Source: Sipunculus nudus (taxonomy: Eukaryota > Annelida > Sipuncula > Golfingiida > Sipunculidae). From it: a DNA stretch of 64,000 nt. Shown here in pieces: positions 20,851 through 32,579 of this stretch. The stretch's first letter is position 1, and each line of letters opens with the position of its first letter. The position numbers and the translations under genes are program-made. The notes beneath the pieces were generated by a model, which saw only the letters and a program-made list of their open reading frames with translations, was not told the origin of the DNA and made no database searches. The stretch spans positions 77,908,643 to 77,972,642 of the forward strand of contig CM049307.1 in NCBI GenBank assembly GCA_026874595.1, written 5' to 3'.

Positions 20851-21572
20851 TAGGGCTGTGCGATATTATCGATATATCACGATACGGCGATTCGCATATT
20901 GTGTATCGCGATTAAGTAAAATATTGTTTCGGTTACAAATAATGGGTTCATGACAGGCTTAAATTGAAAGCCGCTGCCGTGTCTTTAGACGTGTAGTGGG
21001 AAATGTTCAATTAGGACTCATATACCATTGATCAAAGGTCTGTCCCAGGAAATTTACATGTATGCTCAATGACTTATCGGCATACGAATAATATTTCAAT
21101 ACCACAATATAGTGAGAAGTGCTGAAAACGGTCATAATAATTAATCATTCATTAATATTCTTTCTTCACATCCAACGATAACTGCATTAAGAAATGTCAA
21201 GTTTTGTTCAATAACGGCAGCCCTGATGAGATTGTAGACAGTGCTTTAATTTACACATTCTCTAATTCCCAAGTTATTTGCACTTGTAAGGCCAAAAAAA
21301 ACTTTGATTTTAAAGGTTTCTTTGAGTACTGTAAGCCATTTTACTAGGTAAATTAGTAATTAATACTGCCATATTTTTTGTATTTACAATAAATTGATAT
21401 GCAAAAACATGTTTTGTCTCATTATATTCAATATAATAATGAATGATTTATAATAATAATAATAACTCTTATTTCCTTTAAATTTATTACAATAGAAAAA
21501 CATCGTATCGCAATACGCTACCACATATCGCAATATCTAGCTATACGAAGTTATTTGCGATACCCAGCTCTA
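20851..21572. mobile_element. TIR element, TAGGGCTG termini (hAT-like)
   Basis: The left end TAGGGCTGTGCGATA and the reverse complement of the right end (TAGAGCTGGGTATCGC) are related, and both are followed by repeated ATCGATA/GCGATA motifs. The 720-bp interior is AT-rich and codes for nothing that I can recognise. The flanks (TTGGATTG and CTTAGAAG) do not make a clean 8-bp duplication. The same kind of terminus occurs at 48399 and 51073. Confidence 0.55.
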
Positions 21573-22110
21573 CTTAGAAGGTACGAGGTTTAAGTTGTGG
21601 TATTCGCCTTAAAATATTTTAAATAGGCCGCAGGAAGACTATGAAACAGAAAAAGACTGAAAGCAAATAGAACTAATCTTATGAGAAATTACCTGGTGCA
21701 TTGCCATAAACATAAGTAACTCTGTAACATACAAGACACAATATGTTAATTCCATGTTCGTAGACGCACATACAAGCAAAGTAATCTCTACAATTGTCCG
21801 TATATAATCTTTTAATAATTGTAAATATATATTTATTTATATTCTTTCTTTATCACGTCAAACGGCATATTCAACCAAGCTTTTTGTTTTGTGAAAACTA
21901 TGGCTCTTATTTTTAAGTTATATTTGATAATGTTGATATCTTGTAGTCTGTTCAAGTATATGATATTATGAATCCTTTTATAAAATATTAACCATGTTGT
22001 GTTCTCTTCATATTTCCAATAACTATTGTGCATTAGCGCATGCAGTAACAATGCAAATGATGCATGAATGACTGGTGGTGTAGCCTACATACATCTTATA
22101 ATAACCGAAT

Positions 22111-22112
<2 letters not shown>

Positions 22113-22200
<88 letters not shown>
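22113..22200. repeat. (TA)n microsatellite with interruptions
   Basis: About 88 bases of alternating A and T, broken by an AAATA and an AC unit. Confidence 0.9.
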
Positions 22201-22205
<5 letters not shown>

Positions 22206-22219
22206 CAGACAGAGAGATA

Positions 22220-22490
22220 GGTGTATAGAGTACAGGTGAAGATGTTCTAACACCAGCTTTCTGATGTAGACCTGAGGGTCAGCTCTGATTGTCTTGATCA
22301 GACGATGGACATCAGTCTGACAAATTACCAGCTGATGAGCGTTGTTAAATATTTGGGCTTCGGCAGGTTTGGCATCTCTGCCCATCCGACTAACCTGTTG
22401 CCAGTATTATATTTTGGTGTCTGGTTCCCCCCAGTGGTACAAATAACGAATGTCACTGATATTGACACCCATCCCAAAGGCCACTGATAT
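22220..22490 (-). pseudogene. RecQ-like helicase fragment, motifs V-VI
   Basis: The minus strand reads AFGMGVNISDIRYLYHWGEP, then a stop codon, then YWQQVSRMGRDAKPAEAQ and a further 50 residues of compatible sequence. These are motif V (AFGMGV..PDIR) and motif VI (Q..GR.GRD) of superfamily-2 RecQ-type helicases, which use them to bind ATP and DNA. One in-frame TAA separates them and the N-terminal ATPase half is absent. A (TA)n array lies directly downstream. It is a decayed piece, possibly from a multi-copy or transposon-linked helicase gene. Confidence 0.65.
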
Positions 22491-23029
22491 GACCTAAACA
22501 CGTATGGTTGAGTCTGGTTTTGATAACTCTTTGAAAATTATAGTTACATTTTTGCTCACCATAGGGGGTGAATAGATGTTGTGTCATATTTTATTTTTTT
22601 CTTCAAACATCAATTGTGCTATGAGTACTATGTCAATATAGTTCTTACTGATGGTATTAAATTAGACTGGCCCAGTCAATGAAATGGCTCTGACTGTGTC
22701 GCACTTAGTGTCGGTACTGCCACCACGCGGCAACTTACTTAACTAATACTTCTCTCTGACCCTCTTATTTCACCATAAGAACTCGAACTGAGTTACGTTG
22801 CGTCTATCGGTACATGGAATCACATTTCATTTGAAGCATTTTAGCAGTAAACATCAATACAATAAAGCCCTGGCAGGGCTAGTATTAAATGTTTCTTCTA
22901 ATACCATAGATGTTTGTGTTATTTTACTGTGTTTTTCGCGGTATTTGCCATTCATAAAGTAAATTGGCTTCATCATTCACAGTTATACAGCTTGATCTTG
23001 CAAGTTCCATTTTACAAGGAGATGCTAAA
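22491..23029. other. Spacer between the two helicase fragments
   Basis: No motif of the helicase family or other gene is visible; it could be intron-like or an insertion. Confidence 0.35.
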
Positions 23030-23420
23030 CAATTCCCCTTGAGTCATCGCCTCTGGTGTCACCAATACCACTAAATAGGTCCAAGCAAAAACCTCCAAAT
23101 AATCTAACATGCAGATACTGCTAATATACTTGAAAATACTAATATAAATTACATCTTGGTCATCTCTGTCCATTTCCGCATGAACTGTCGAATTAATTTG
23201 TTTTTTTTGTGGCAAACATGCTGCTGATATTGAGGATAACAATGTAAGGTGTGGGCTGCTGTTGCTCTGTCATCTTTACCAGTACGACCAGCTGGTGTGG
23301 GCACTGTGGTAAATAGTGTCTGGTTCTCCCGAGTAATACACATGTACCGAACGGCTCTGATTTTTACCCCGATATCTACATCTAACTGATGTGACCAAAC
23401 CACTTGTTGAGAAGTGCGGT
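23030..23420 (-). pseudogene. Second RecQ-like helicase fragment
   Basis: Pieces in two minus-strand frames: SGEPDTIYH near 23320, which parallels the HWGEPDTK of the fragment at 22220-22490, and GRTGKDDRATAAHTLHCY near 23280-23225, a motif-VI-like block followed by a Cys/His-bearing stretch (QYQQHVCHKKNKLIRQFM). Frameshifted and too short for function. It is a second, diverged copy rather than a continuation because the same motif region is repeated. Confidence 0.5.
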
Positions 23421-24982
23421 TTGGGTGATAAGATCTTATTCAGGTCTGTTCATTTTAACATGGAATTTGCGGATTCATTTATTATTTTGATAGACAAAGT
23501 TTATACAGACGTAATATAGGTACCATTCCTTGTATCTGAGGAACCATAAGGGGATTCCGAGGGGGTCCGGGTAACCCGGAAGCTTTTTTTTCAGAATTTC
23601 AGACTTATGTTTGCAGCCTGGACTCCCCCCCCCCCCCCAACTCTTATAATAATTTTATTTTAAAATCCTCAATTAATAATTTGAAATTATAGATTGGTGA
23701 TAAATGATATTGCAATTAATAAACAGAATTACAAGCAGTTCAATTTGAAATTTTAATTAAAGAAAACTAAAATGATGATTTAGGTGGATTCACTAAATAC
23801 CTTGGATACGTTATATATACATATTTTGTAAACTGCCTTTTCATTATTATTTTTTTTAATTCAAAACTTAAAAGCGTTCTAAAGATTTCCCCTAAGGATG
23901 CTAAGGTGACATAAATCTCAGTATAAAAAAAAATTCCTGGACTTCCATTATGCCATTTTATGCAAAAAATAATTTGTGATTATACGCGATGTCACACCTA
24001 AGGTCAGATGGGAGTCTGTTCCTTACTTTGTGAGCACGAACTAAGCTCCCGAGGCAGCGGAACTCTTGCGCTTCTAAAGAAGCTTCTGATTTTCCCACTG
24101 CCTGCTTTGACCGTTTATGATGCACTTAAACAGCAGGTGGTGCACATGGGCCTGTCTGCTGAAAAAAAAGTGCTGATGTGACTATCATCCAAGCAAATGC
24201 AAGTCAACAAACACTCGACAGGCATCAGGCTCCGCCCAGAAACCACGTGTGGGGCAAATTTCTCTGAGCTTGTGGCCTGTTAAAACGGTCGATGAGCTGT
24301 CACTCAAAACAAAATGAACAACATTTGCTTCGTGCATTCCTCGCTTGGCTGGTCAACAGTTTTGTATTCCAGCACAGGGTCTCATCTGATTGGACCAAAA
24401 TACAGTGCTCCCCTCTGGTGTAGAGATTCATGATACAAGGTCATAACAAACAGCGCTTACGATATAGGTAGTTGGCGTATGTGTAAAACGCTGTGTAAAG
24501 AGCGTAAGCACGAACATGTTCAGGAAAAGAAAACATGCCCCTGAAGAAACGGTGTGACAGCAACAACAATTTACTGTTGTAGTAACCCGCAGCAAATCGT
24601 AGCACTTCGAGGAAAATGTAGCAAATGAAAGATGTTTGGGTATGTTAAAAACTGTAGATAAGTTCATGCAGTGGTTTATCGTAGACAGTAATATCACATC
24701 CGTAGTGGTCTCAGAGAGAAAAGTGTAGCTTGAGCGAATAGCGAAATTAACATAGGTGCACACAGGCGCAGATCAAGGGGGGGGGGGGGGATGTTACCCT
24801 GCTCTCCACCAACAACCGTTTCTCAGAAAAAATGTATGCATGACGGCGGGTTTTAGGGGTTGAGCCCCCCCCCCCCCCCCCCCGCTCTAAACCAACTACC
24901 TATTCCGCTAATTTTTATGCATGACACCCATTGTCCCATCTCTACAAAACATATTGGATCCACGCCTGTGCACCTGCACTAA
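23421..24982. other. Unassigned sequence with poly-C/poly-G tracts
   Basis: Homopolymer C tracts lie at about 23625-23638 and 24866-24883 and a G tract at 24778-24790. The last two face each other across about 80 bases and border CAGGCGCAGATCAAGG, so they may be ends of a short poly-G-bearing element. No gene supported. Confidence 0.4.
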
Positions 24983-25075
24983 ATGACCTCACTGAACAAA
25001 GCCAGCTGTGACACTGAAACCTACAAGGTGAGAATTGTTAATATCACGCCCCTTGACGCGCCTGTATGCATTCAG
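24983..25075 (+). repeat. Dispersed 90-bp repeat, copy 3
   Basis: CAGCTGTGACACTGAAAC start and GACGCGCCTGTATGCATTCA end as in the copies at 8428 and 11596. Confidence 0.6.
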
Positions 25076-28000
25076 TGAAAGGGCCTATGGTCATTATTAA
25101 AAATTGAGAGAATATATTTCTGTAAATTTCGGCTAAATTATTGTTTTATAATAATAACCAGATGCACCCGTGAAAAATCCACGGTTTTGTAATCACGTGG
25201 TAGGGACTGAATATCGTATATTTTAATTGTGCCTTTCGTTTGAACTGTTGTTCATAATATAAAGATTACTTGTGCTAGGACTCTCCAGGATACCCCCTCT
25301 CCAAAAAAGTCTGCAAGGAATACTTAATTATGCTTTTCAGGAAATCAAACAAAAGAGTAGACGTTAGGGATATTTAGGGTATGCAAATATGCGCGAGTTT
25401 TATTTTCTTCCGATTAACACGAAGGCACGATATCTTCATTGCCGGAGTGATAGCGATTGTACATATAGGCCATGTATACTGTGAAAAAAATTGAAGAAAT
25501 TATATGACTGGATATTTAAAAATAAAAGTTTATGACAAATAATATGTATAAACTGAAGCTCAAAGGACACTACAGAAACGATGTTTTTAGTTGTTAAACC
25601 GAAGGTGCGTAATACAGTGGGCTTGGGTGACACCAGGATGCAATTATAATATGATAGGAATCGAGTGCTACCGCCCTGTTACGTAGTCCCAAACGAAATG
25701 GAACTCTGCAGATGTACAGACTTAGATAAGGAACTAGATAAGAGAGCATAAAATAGGCCGGTAACCTCCACCAGATAAAAAAAACTAAAAACAGATAAAA
25801 AACAGTTGATCGGAAACTGATGATGGTCCGGAATAAACGCAGTTTTACATCTATCGGTGCAAGTCCGTGGGAAAGAAATAACTTTAGCCCAGGGTTGTTT
25901 TATTGTCATCAGTAAAATTAACCCAAAATTGTATATCCGGATTTTTCAGAAAATTTGCATAGGATTATTTTTAAAACCGTATGAACCATCCATTCAATTT
26001 TAGAGGTGATCAGAATCAACATAATATATATTTTTCTTATACACCATTATGACAAATGAAGTATCCCTTTGCCCCCATGTAGAAGCCGCCCATTCGTATG
26101 CATTTGTTATGCCACTCGCCAGGTGAAACCGGTCACTGAAGCGTGACAATGATTATACGTGAAAAGTGTACACTTTAATAATGACTGATAAGGAGATTCT
26201 TGTGGAGGTGTTTAGGCTCCGAGTCCAGAATCTAGTTTTATTATAGAATCCCTATCAGTTTTAAATGTACTGAAAATCATAATATATTTCCTTGTTTCAA
26301 AGTCCCTGAAGATTGCGGATCCAACAAATGTGTTTGCATTCACCCAAACCCCATTCCCGAATTGAGTTTAGGGCTTTATTAAACAAACTTTTTTTTAAAT
26401 AACCCGTAATTTGGATGAACTATTGAAACCATGGTTAAGATGGAATGGTATTTATGAATGTATTGAAAACAACATACCTGCAAACCCATAAAAAGTCAAA
26501 CGGTGGTCGTGTAACTGCTCGTTGTGTCCAAACTGAAAAGCCCTTTCACTGAAAGGGAAATCATGTGGTCTTTGTTTTGAATTCAGAAGCTTGACCTACT
26601 GTTGAGGGAATTATTTGGAACATGGGGATTGGAGTGGACCTGTGACCGCGAATTGAGCAATACCCTCTTTGGACAGTGAGCCCGAAATGTAGGAAAATCC
26701 CTAGGGGGCCTCCTGAAAGAACGTGAAAGGCATGGAGGACCTTAATACACAAGATAAACGGGGCGCCTATTGGAAGAATAATCCCTAATCCCACAAAACA
26801 AAACAAACGCGCCATAGAAGCGCGCACCACATTTACGTGTACCGAATTGTGAAGGCCAAATCAGAACGGAAGCAGGTGAACCATTATTCAGAAAAAAAAT
26901 CTGTGTAATAATTATATAGATAATATTATGACGAAGAACAACAACAATAATAGTATTTTTCTTTATAATTACATACATTGCATTACATATAAAATTAACA
27001 GCTTAACACGTTACAATGGGTTACGGCACTGTGGCAGGCTAAGTATAAAGGAAACCAACGCTGGCAATTTTAATATTTTCAAAAGTTTGATAACATATAT
27101 TTAGATCAAAACCTATAGTTTTACACACCTTCGTATATACAGACACACAAGTACGTATCTCCCCATTGGGCTTACTCTTGTAATAAACTAGCGTCAAGGT
27201 AGGACCAAACACAGATAAAGTCAGATAAAATTTCAGTGATACAGTATCTGCAGTATTTATTTTTCTACATGATATAATTATCAAAACTTTTATTCAGTTA
27301 TAAAATTCCTACAAAATAGGCTTTCAATTTTCATACCATACATGGGATCGGAACACCCGTACCCCCCCCCCCCCCCACCCTCCATCGAGTGCACATGTTC
27401 TGAATACACATTGTTGTATTATTAAATCCACCATGGCGTATTACGCCTAAATATACGCCACGTGTATGAGGACTTCAGGTAAGCCATGTTGTAAGACGCT
27501 GAAATTATTATTATTATTATTATTATTATTAGAATTAGTAGTAGTCGTATACAAACCAATTCAAATGGAAAACAAAACTTTAAAGGGTGTCTATATACCA
27601 TGCTCATACTTTTATGTATGTTAAGAAGAATAAATTGGATACGCCCCTAAAATTTTTGTAGACATAAACATTTCTATCTAAATGATTTCTCTGCCATGAC
27701 TTCCGCCGTCCACATGGAATATTTTAATTTTTTCAGGTTCTGCATAATACATTCTTGGATAATTCGAGGATAACATCAATTATAACGAAGTATTGCTTAA
27801 ACTTGCATTAATATATACATATTGTTTTAATGTTGATTATTGCTTTTGGAAGTTTACGTTTGTCTCCATTTTATAACTGGGTAAACAATGTTTTGATAAA
27901 TAATAAATTAACTGTTTAAGCTGGTCCCTTGCGCATACTCCTTTCCATGCATGTTATCATAATGAGAGATAATTGAAAGGGCGTAAAAGCTAGTGGTAGG

Positions 28001-28242
28001 ATAATTGCACTGGATCCTCCACTGGTTCCGGAGTGATTATTCTACAATATAGCAGATACGATATTAATATACTAACAAACCATGAATATTCCATAGTAGC
28101 CTCCTTGCTGTAAATTATTAAATTTGCTCAAATTTGTTCTGATCACACTTCTTGAATGACGGATCAGACGTGTCGCCACAGTCGTCACTTTACACATTAT
28201 TTCGCATAACCTTGACTGACTGGGTAGAGATTTAAAAGCCGG

Positions 28243-28245
<3 letters not shown>
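25076..28245. other. Unassigned AT-rich sequence; SINE tail and microsatellite
   Basis: 25648-25757 matches the 3' part of the SINE at 57464 (GAGTGCTACCGCCCT, then GATGTACA..TTAGATAAG), a 5'-truncated copy. A (ATT)n run lies at 27503-27530 and a poly-C tract at 27361-27376. I see no coding region with family motifs. Confidence 0.45.

Positions 28246-28297
<52 letters not shown>
28246..28297. repeat. (TA)n microsatellite
   Basis: About 52 bases of uninterrupted alternating A and T. Confidence 0.9.
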
Positions 28298-28300
<3 letters not shown>

Positions 28301-28740
28301 TATATATACTGCTTAGTCGCTTGTAAGCAATTTTCTCCCTGAGGTCTTTAAAAGTTTAAAGGTATTTGTCTGAAGAAATTCCATTGAATCTAGAAGCAAA
28401 GGCTAATTGAATTATGCCAGCACATATTAAATATATATAAAAGTGTATGTGTAAGTTAAATACGCTGACCACCGGGAAACACATCCTGTCGTGCATATTT
28501 TTTGCTCTATACAGGGACACGAGGTGCGATTTGGCAGAAGCAAAAGAAGGACCTTGTCTTTTTCCCGAGCAAACCAATATTGGTCCAGCCGTGCTGGCCT
28601 TGTTGAAATCGACAATGAAATCTACAAGCACCGAAAAAGAACTCGAGAACAAAACGAGTCACCATACCATTGTGACGTCACGTGATAAACCCCCACCTGG
28701 CTGTGAAATATATTGACAATAGAGTCTTCAAGCTATGGGT
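28298..28740. other. Short overlapping frames, unassigned
   Basis: Between 28440 and 28716 the plus strand is open in two frames (for example the stretch CLFPEQTNIGPAVLALLKS). The double openness and lack of known motifs leave its status open; it could be a degenerate repeat-encoded fragment. Confidence 0.3.
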
Positions 28741-29769
28741 CTCGTAAGTACCCCCCCCCCCCCACCCCAGAATTATCAACAATTGATACAAAAGCTCAAA
28801 TATCTGAATAACTACTGCATTGTTCACCATGATTCTTTGTATGAATAATGATCTTGGAGTGTTTCAACAGTTCCTTCAAACTGGTGGCGACACCTGTATT
28901 TTTTTTTAATTTTTACAATTTTATTTAAATTTTTTATACCTTCAAAGAATCTCTCATCTGTAAACAGGGCCCAAATTGTAACCACTGGACCTGGAATCTT
29001 CTCACTTGACATCAAAGGAGGTCTATGAAAAGTCTCTGTTGAAACCTGATATTCGGTCTCTGTTTCCTATATCCTCTGAGCTATTTGGCTCGTAAGTACC
29101 CCTCAGAATAATTAAAACTTTGATACAAAAGCTTGAGTATCTGAATACCTAATGCATTGATCACCATGATTTTTTGCATGAATATTGGTAATGGAGTGTT
29201 CCAGCAGTTCCTGCTAACTGGAGGCGCCACCTGTGTTTTTTTTTTATAATTTTTACAATTTTTTTTCTCTTTTTTGATATCTTCGAAGAAGCTGTCATCT
29301 GTTAACAGGGCACAAATTGTAACCGCTGGACCTGGAATCTTCTTTCTTAACATCAAAGGATGTCCATAAAAAGTCTCTGTGGAAACCTGGTATTAGGTCT
29401 CTATTACTTATATCCTCCAGCTCTGGGGCTTGTAAGTACCCCTCAGAATAATCAAAATTTTGATACAAGCGCTCAAGTATCTGAATAACTAATGCATTGA
29501 TCACCATGATTCTTTGCCCGAATATTGATCAAGGAGTCATCCATCAGTTCCTCCAAACTAGTGGCGCCATGTCTATTCTGATAATTTTTTTTTCGATTTT
29601 ATTTTGTCTATTTTTAATACCTTTAAAGAAGCTGTCATTTGTTAACAGGGCACAAATCGTAACCGCATGACCACGAATCTTTTAACTTGACATCAAAGGA
29701 GGTCCATGAAAACTCTCCATGGATATCTGAAATTAGGTCTGTGTTACCCATATCCTCCAAGTTATGGGT
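28741..29769. repeat. 340-bp tandem repeat, three units
   Basis: Units begin CTYGTAAGTACC at 28741, 29089 and 29429, and a partial fourth begins at 29770, giving periods of 348, 340 and 341 bases. Each unit has the same order of marks: GTAAGTACC, a T-rich ATTGATCACCATGATT block, a GGNGGCGCCACC-like palindrome, a T run, and CTGTCATCTGT..AACAGGGC. A reverse-oriented dispersed copy lies near 53160-53625. Confidence 0.85.
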
Positions 29770-30440
29770 CTTGTACGTACCCCCCCCCCCAGAATAATTA
29801 AAATGTAATACAAAAAAATGCTTTAGTTTCCAGAGAACTCCTTTGAGACCCTTTGTCAGATCTTTCTGAAACCCAGCATAGTTGTTCCTTCACCTATGTT
29901 GTTGTGCCTAACAAAGACAGGTGGCACCACCAGCAAACTTTTTTGTGCAGTACGAATCTGGGTATATTTTAGATAACAGCCCATATCACAGAGGTGGCTG
30001 AATGTATTGTGCTGAAAGTCTGCATGTCTATAGACCTTGGATCTCTCTATCTCATAATTGCGACTGGTGGCGCCACCTACAATACTTTTAGCGTAGTGTC
30101 CATTTGTGCATTTGCTATCTGTTCGTCTTAGTGGTTCTTCAATGGTTTGGGTTGATATGTGCATGTTCATGGATCCTCAACACCTACATCTCGTAAACAA
30201 GACTGGTGGAGCCACCTGCAATCATTTTCCTGTGGCGTCCATCCATACAAGCCAGACAGGTGGCGCCACCTACTTTCCTGGTTTTGTAGAATAAAAAATG
30301 CACTTTTCTCACTAGTTATTTGCCGTAGTGGCCTGAATTGGTGCATACCCATAGATCTTGGACTCCTCCATATTGTACTCAAGACTGGTGGTGCCATTTG
30401 CAAAGTTTTCATGTGGCGTCTATCCATACAGATTTTTTGG
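29770..30440. repeat. Irregular array of GGTGGCGCCACC palindrome modules
   Basis: GGTGGCGCCACC or a one- to three-base variant occurs at about 29920, 30065, 30205, 30259 and 30387. Three of these are preceded by AAGACTGGTGG or CGACTGGTGG, and TGTGGCGTCYATCCATACA occurs twice (about 30231 and 30412). The motif is the same as in the 340-bp units, so the two arrays share a core. Confidence 0.75.
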
Positions 30441-31113
30441 GTGAAAACTGCTCATATTTTAGAAGTGGTGCAAGGTATTGGTCTGAAATTTGGCGAGTTT
30501 TCTCATAAACCAGACATTTCAAAGGACTCTTCACAAAATTCATGATTTTTTTGGCACTCTGGCAACCGTTTTGCTCATTGTTTAACATTCTTTGAATTCA
30601 TTTGAGCGTCATGGCCCATGGGCCACTAGTTTTAAATTATATAATGATAATTGTGAAAAAAAAGTTATCGTATGTTCGACATGTAAGTATACCATCCATA
30701 TTCATTTCTGTGTTGCTTTTCTCTGATTTTATAACTATAGGGTCTCTCATATTTAATATATAGCTTTAATGAGTATTAATTCAGTTAAGAATTAAACAAT
30801 ATTACATAGATTAATAATTTTTATGTAGAACTTAAAGAATTGAATGAGATAGCGAATATTAATTTCAATTGTAACTGACAAAACAGAAAATATTCTTTGA
30901 CCTTTATCACTTCTAAAAAGGTTTACATAAATATCGTAAACTCACCTTGCAACACCATTCGCAAATTTGAAAAGATATATTGACCGGGACAAATAAAAAA
31001 AGATACAAAGTCAATTCTGTTTTGAGTTGATATTGATGTCTGTTGTTTTTAATTCGAAAAACAATCATTAGAGTGTATACCTCCGCCAGCATATTGTTTT
31101 CGCTCTTAATCTT

Positions 31114-31157
<44 letters not shown>

Positions 31158-31507
31158 TACAATAATAATTATAATAATAACAATATAATTATTATTAATA
31201 ATAATAATATAAATATAGACAGTTATAAATTGAACCCTTCACCCAATCAGACATGTATACATAAGAATATAATGAGATATTTATTCATATAAAAATTCAT
31301 ATACATTTTTTGTTTTGTAATGTATTACACATTTCTTTAATATTTGAATTATGAAGCTTACAATTGAATGCATACTTAAAATTTAAGATATTTGTAAGTT
31401 GGTTAATTGCTCGGAGAAGGTTGATTAGTTAGGTAACAGAGTGATACGCGCAGTTATGCTTGTAATACCGCTCATCCGGTGTATACATTGTATATCGTGT
31501 GAGGTGC
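30441..31507. other. AT-rich spacer with (TAA)n run
   Basis: A (TAA)n-like microsatellite covers 31117-31157, with further imperfect AAT units to about 31210. No gene supported. Confidence 0.5.
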
Positions 31508-31920
31508 CTGTGGTCTCACAGTAGTCAATCTGAGGGAAGATATTCCATGGCAATTGCTACAAAAGTTCTTGAGATAATGTTTGCGAAAAGAATTCCAAAA
31601 GTGTTGTGTTGTGGCCACGCTGTTTTTGCGACAGGTATGACATTCGACAGCACACGTCTTTTTTCAGGAGTGTCAATCATCGGTAAAATTTTCTTGGTAA
31701 TCACTTGAATGCTTCTTGTGATAAGGCGCGCGAAAGAACGTCCAGGGTCGCTGCATGGCAGTAATATTGTATTTCCGATGGGTGTGATATTTGAAAGAAC
31801 TAAAACCTTCATAGACAATCATCCTGATAATTATCCCTGTAAGTTTGAGAAAGATCAAATGTATTCTGAAATTCTACGTGCGAAAAAAAGTATTACTGAC
31901 GGATGGACGAACCTGATATG
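31508..31920. repeat. Diverged internal duplication, origin unknown
   Basis: Two related halves, about 31535-31665 and 31675-31815, share a layout that is visible in translation on both strands (minus-strand VLSNVIPVAKT and VLSNITPIGNT). The frames are broken by stops. It may be two copies of a 140-bp satellite-like unit or a fragment of a repeat-containing protein gene; I recognise neither. Confidence 0.4.
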
Positions 31921-32162
31921 AATTTTAAAACGTTTACAACTAAGTTTGATATTTAATATTTAATTTTGTATTTACATATTATTTTGATTTGCAGATTTCG
32001 TATTTGTGTCAGACAAAGTGGAAACTAAAATAGATTTAAAAAACCTTAAGCATATTCCCGGGTAGAGTAATGTATACGCACAAATCTTATATTAAACAAA
32101 ACTCATTGATGTGGCTGCCGAACGAAGTCGTCCTTGATTTTTCATTCTAGTTTCGTTGAGCA

Positions 32163-32470
32163 CAGGGGCGTCAATGTAGGGGGGTGGGATTAGGGGTATA
32201 TATACCCCCCACGTTTTGGCAATGGGGGATGGTCAATATAATCATCCCCCCTACTTTTCAGAGAATTATATTATGATATTGGAAATGAAATATATTAATA
32301 AAAGAATTAAAGACTTTGGATCTATTTACTAAAAATGTTATGTCTAAACCTTGCTTAGAATTCACAAAATAACTTATTTTCTAAATTATAATAATTATTT
32401 GAAATATGATTAAGTATATATATATATAAATATATATATATAGTTGAATATATCACTCAGAGACGCTGAA

Positions 32471-32531
<61 letters not shown>

Positions 32532-32571
32532 AAGTCATCCACACACCCTGGAAGAAATATTGACGCCACTG
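32163..32571. mobile_element. hAT MITE with perfect 8-bp target duplication
   Basis: A 409-bp element with ends CAGGGGCGTCAATGTAG and, in reverse complement, CAGTGGCGTCAATATTTC. It is flanked on both sides by GTTGAGCA (32155-32162 and 32572-32579), the 8-bp duplication expected of hAT transposition. The left end carries G-rich and the inner part C-rich tracts near 32175-32212, and the interior ends in a (TA)n array at 32476-32529. It has no coding capacity. Confidence 0.9.
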
Positions 32572-32579
32572 GTTGAGCA

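Noticed and set aside
20851-21572. Confirmed hAT element with target duplication
   Set aside because: The flanking 8-mers TTGGATTG and CTTAGAAG differ at too many positions; kept only as a TIR element.
28447-28716. A small plus-strand gene
   Set aside because: Two plus-strand frames and a minus-strand frame are all open here and none has a known motif.
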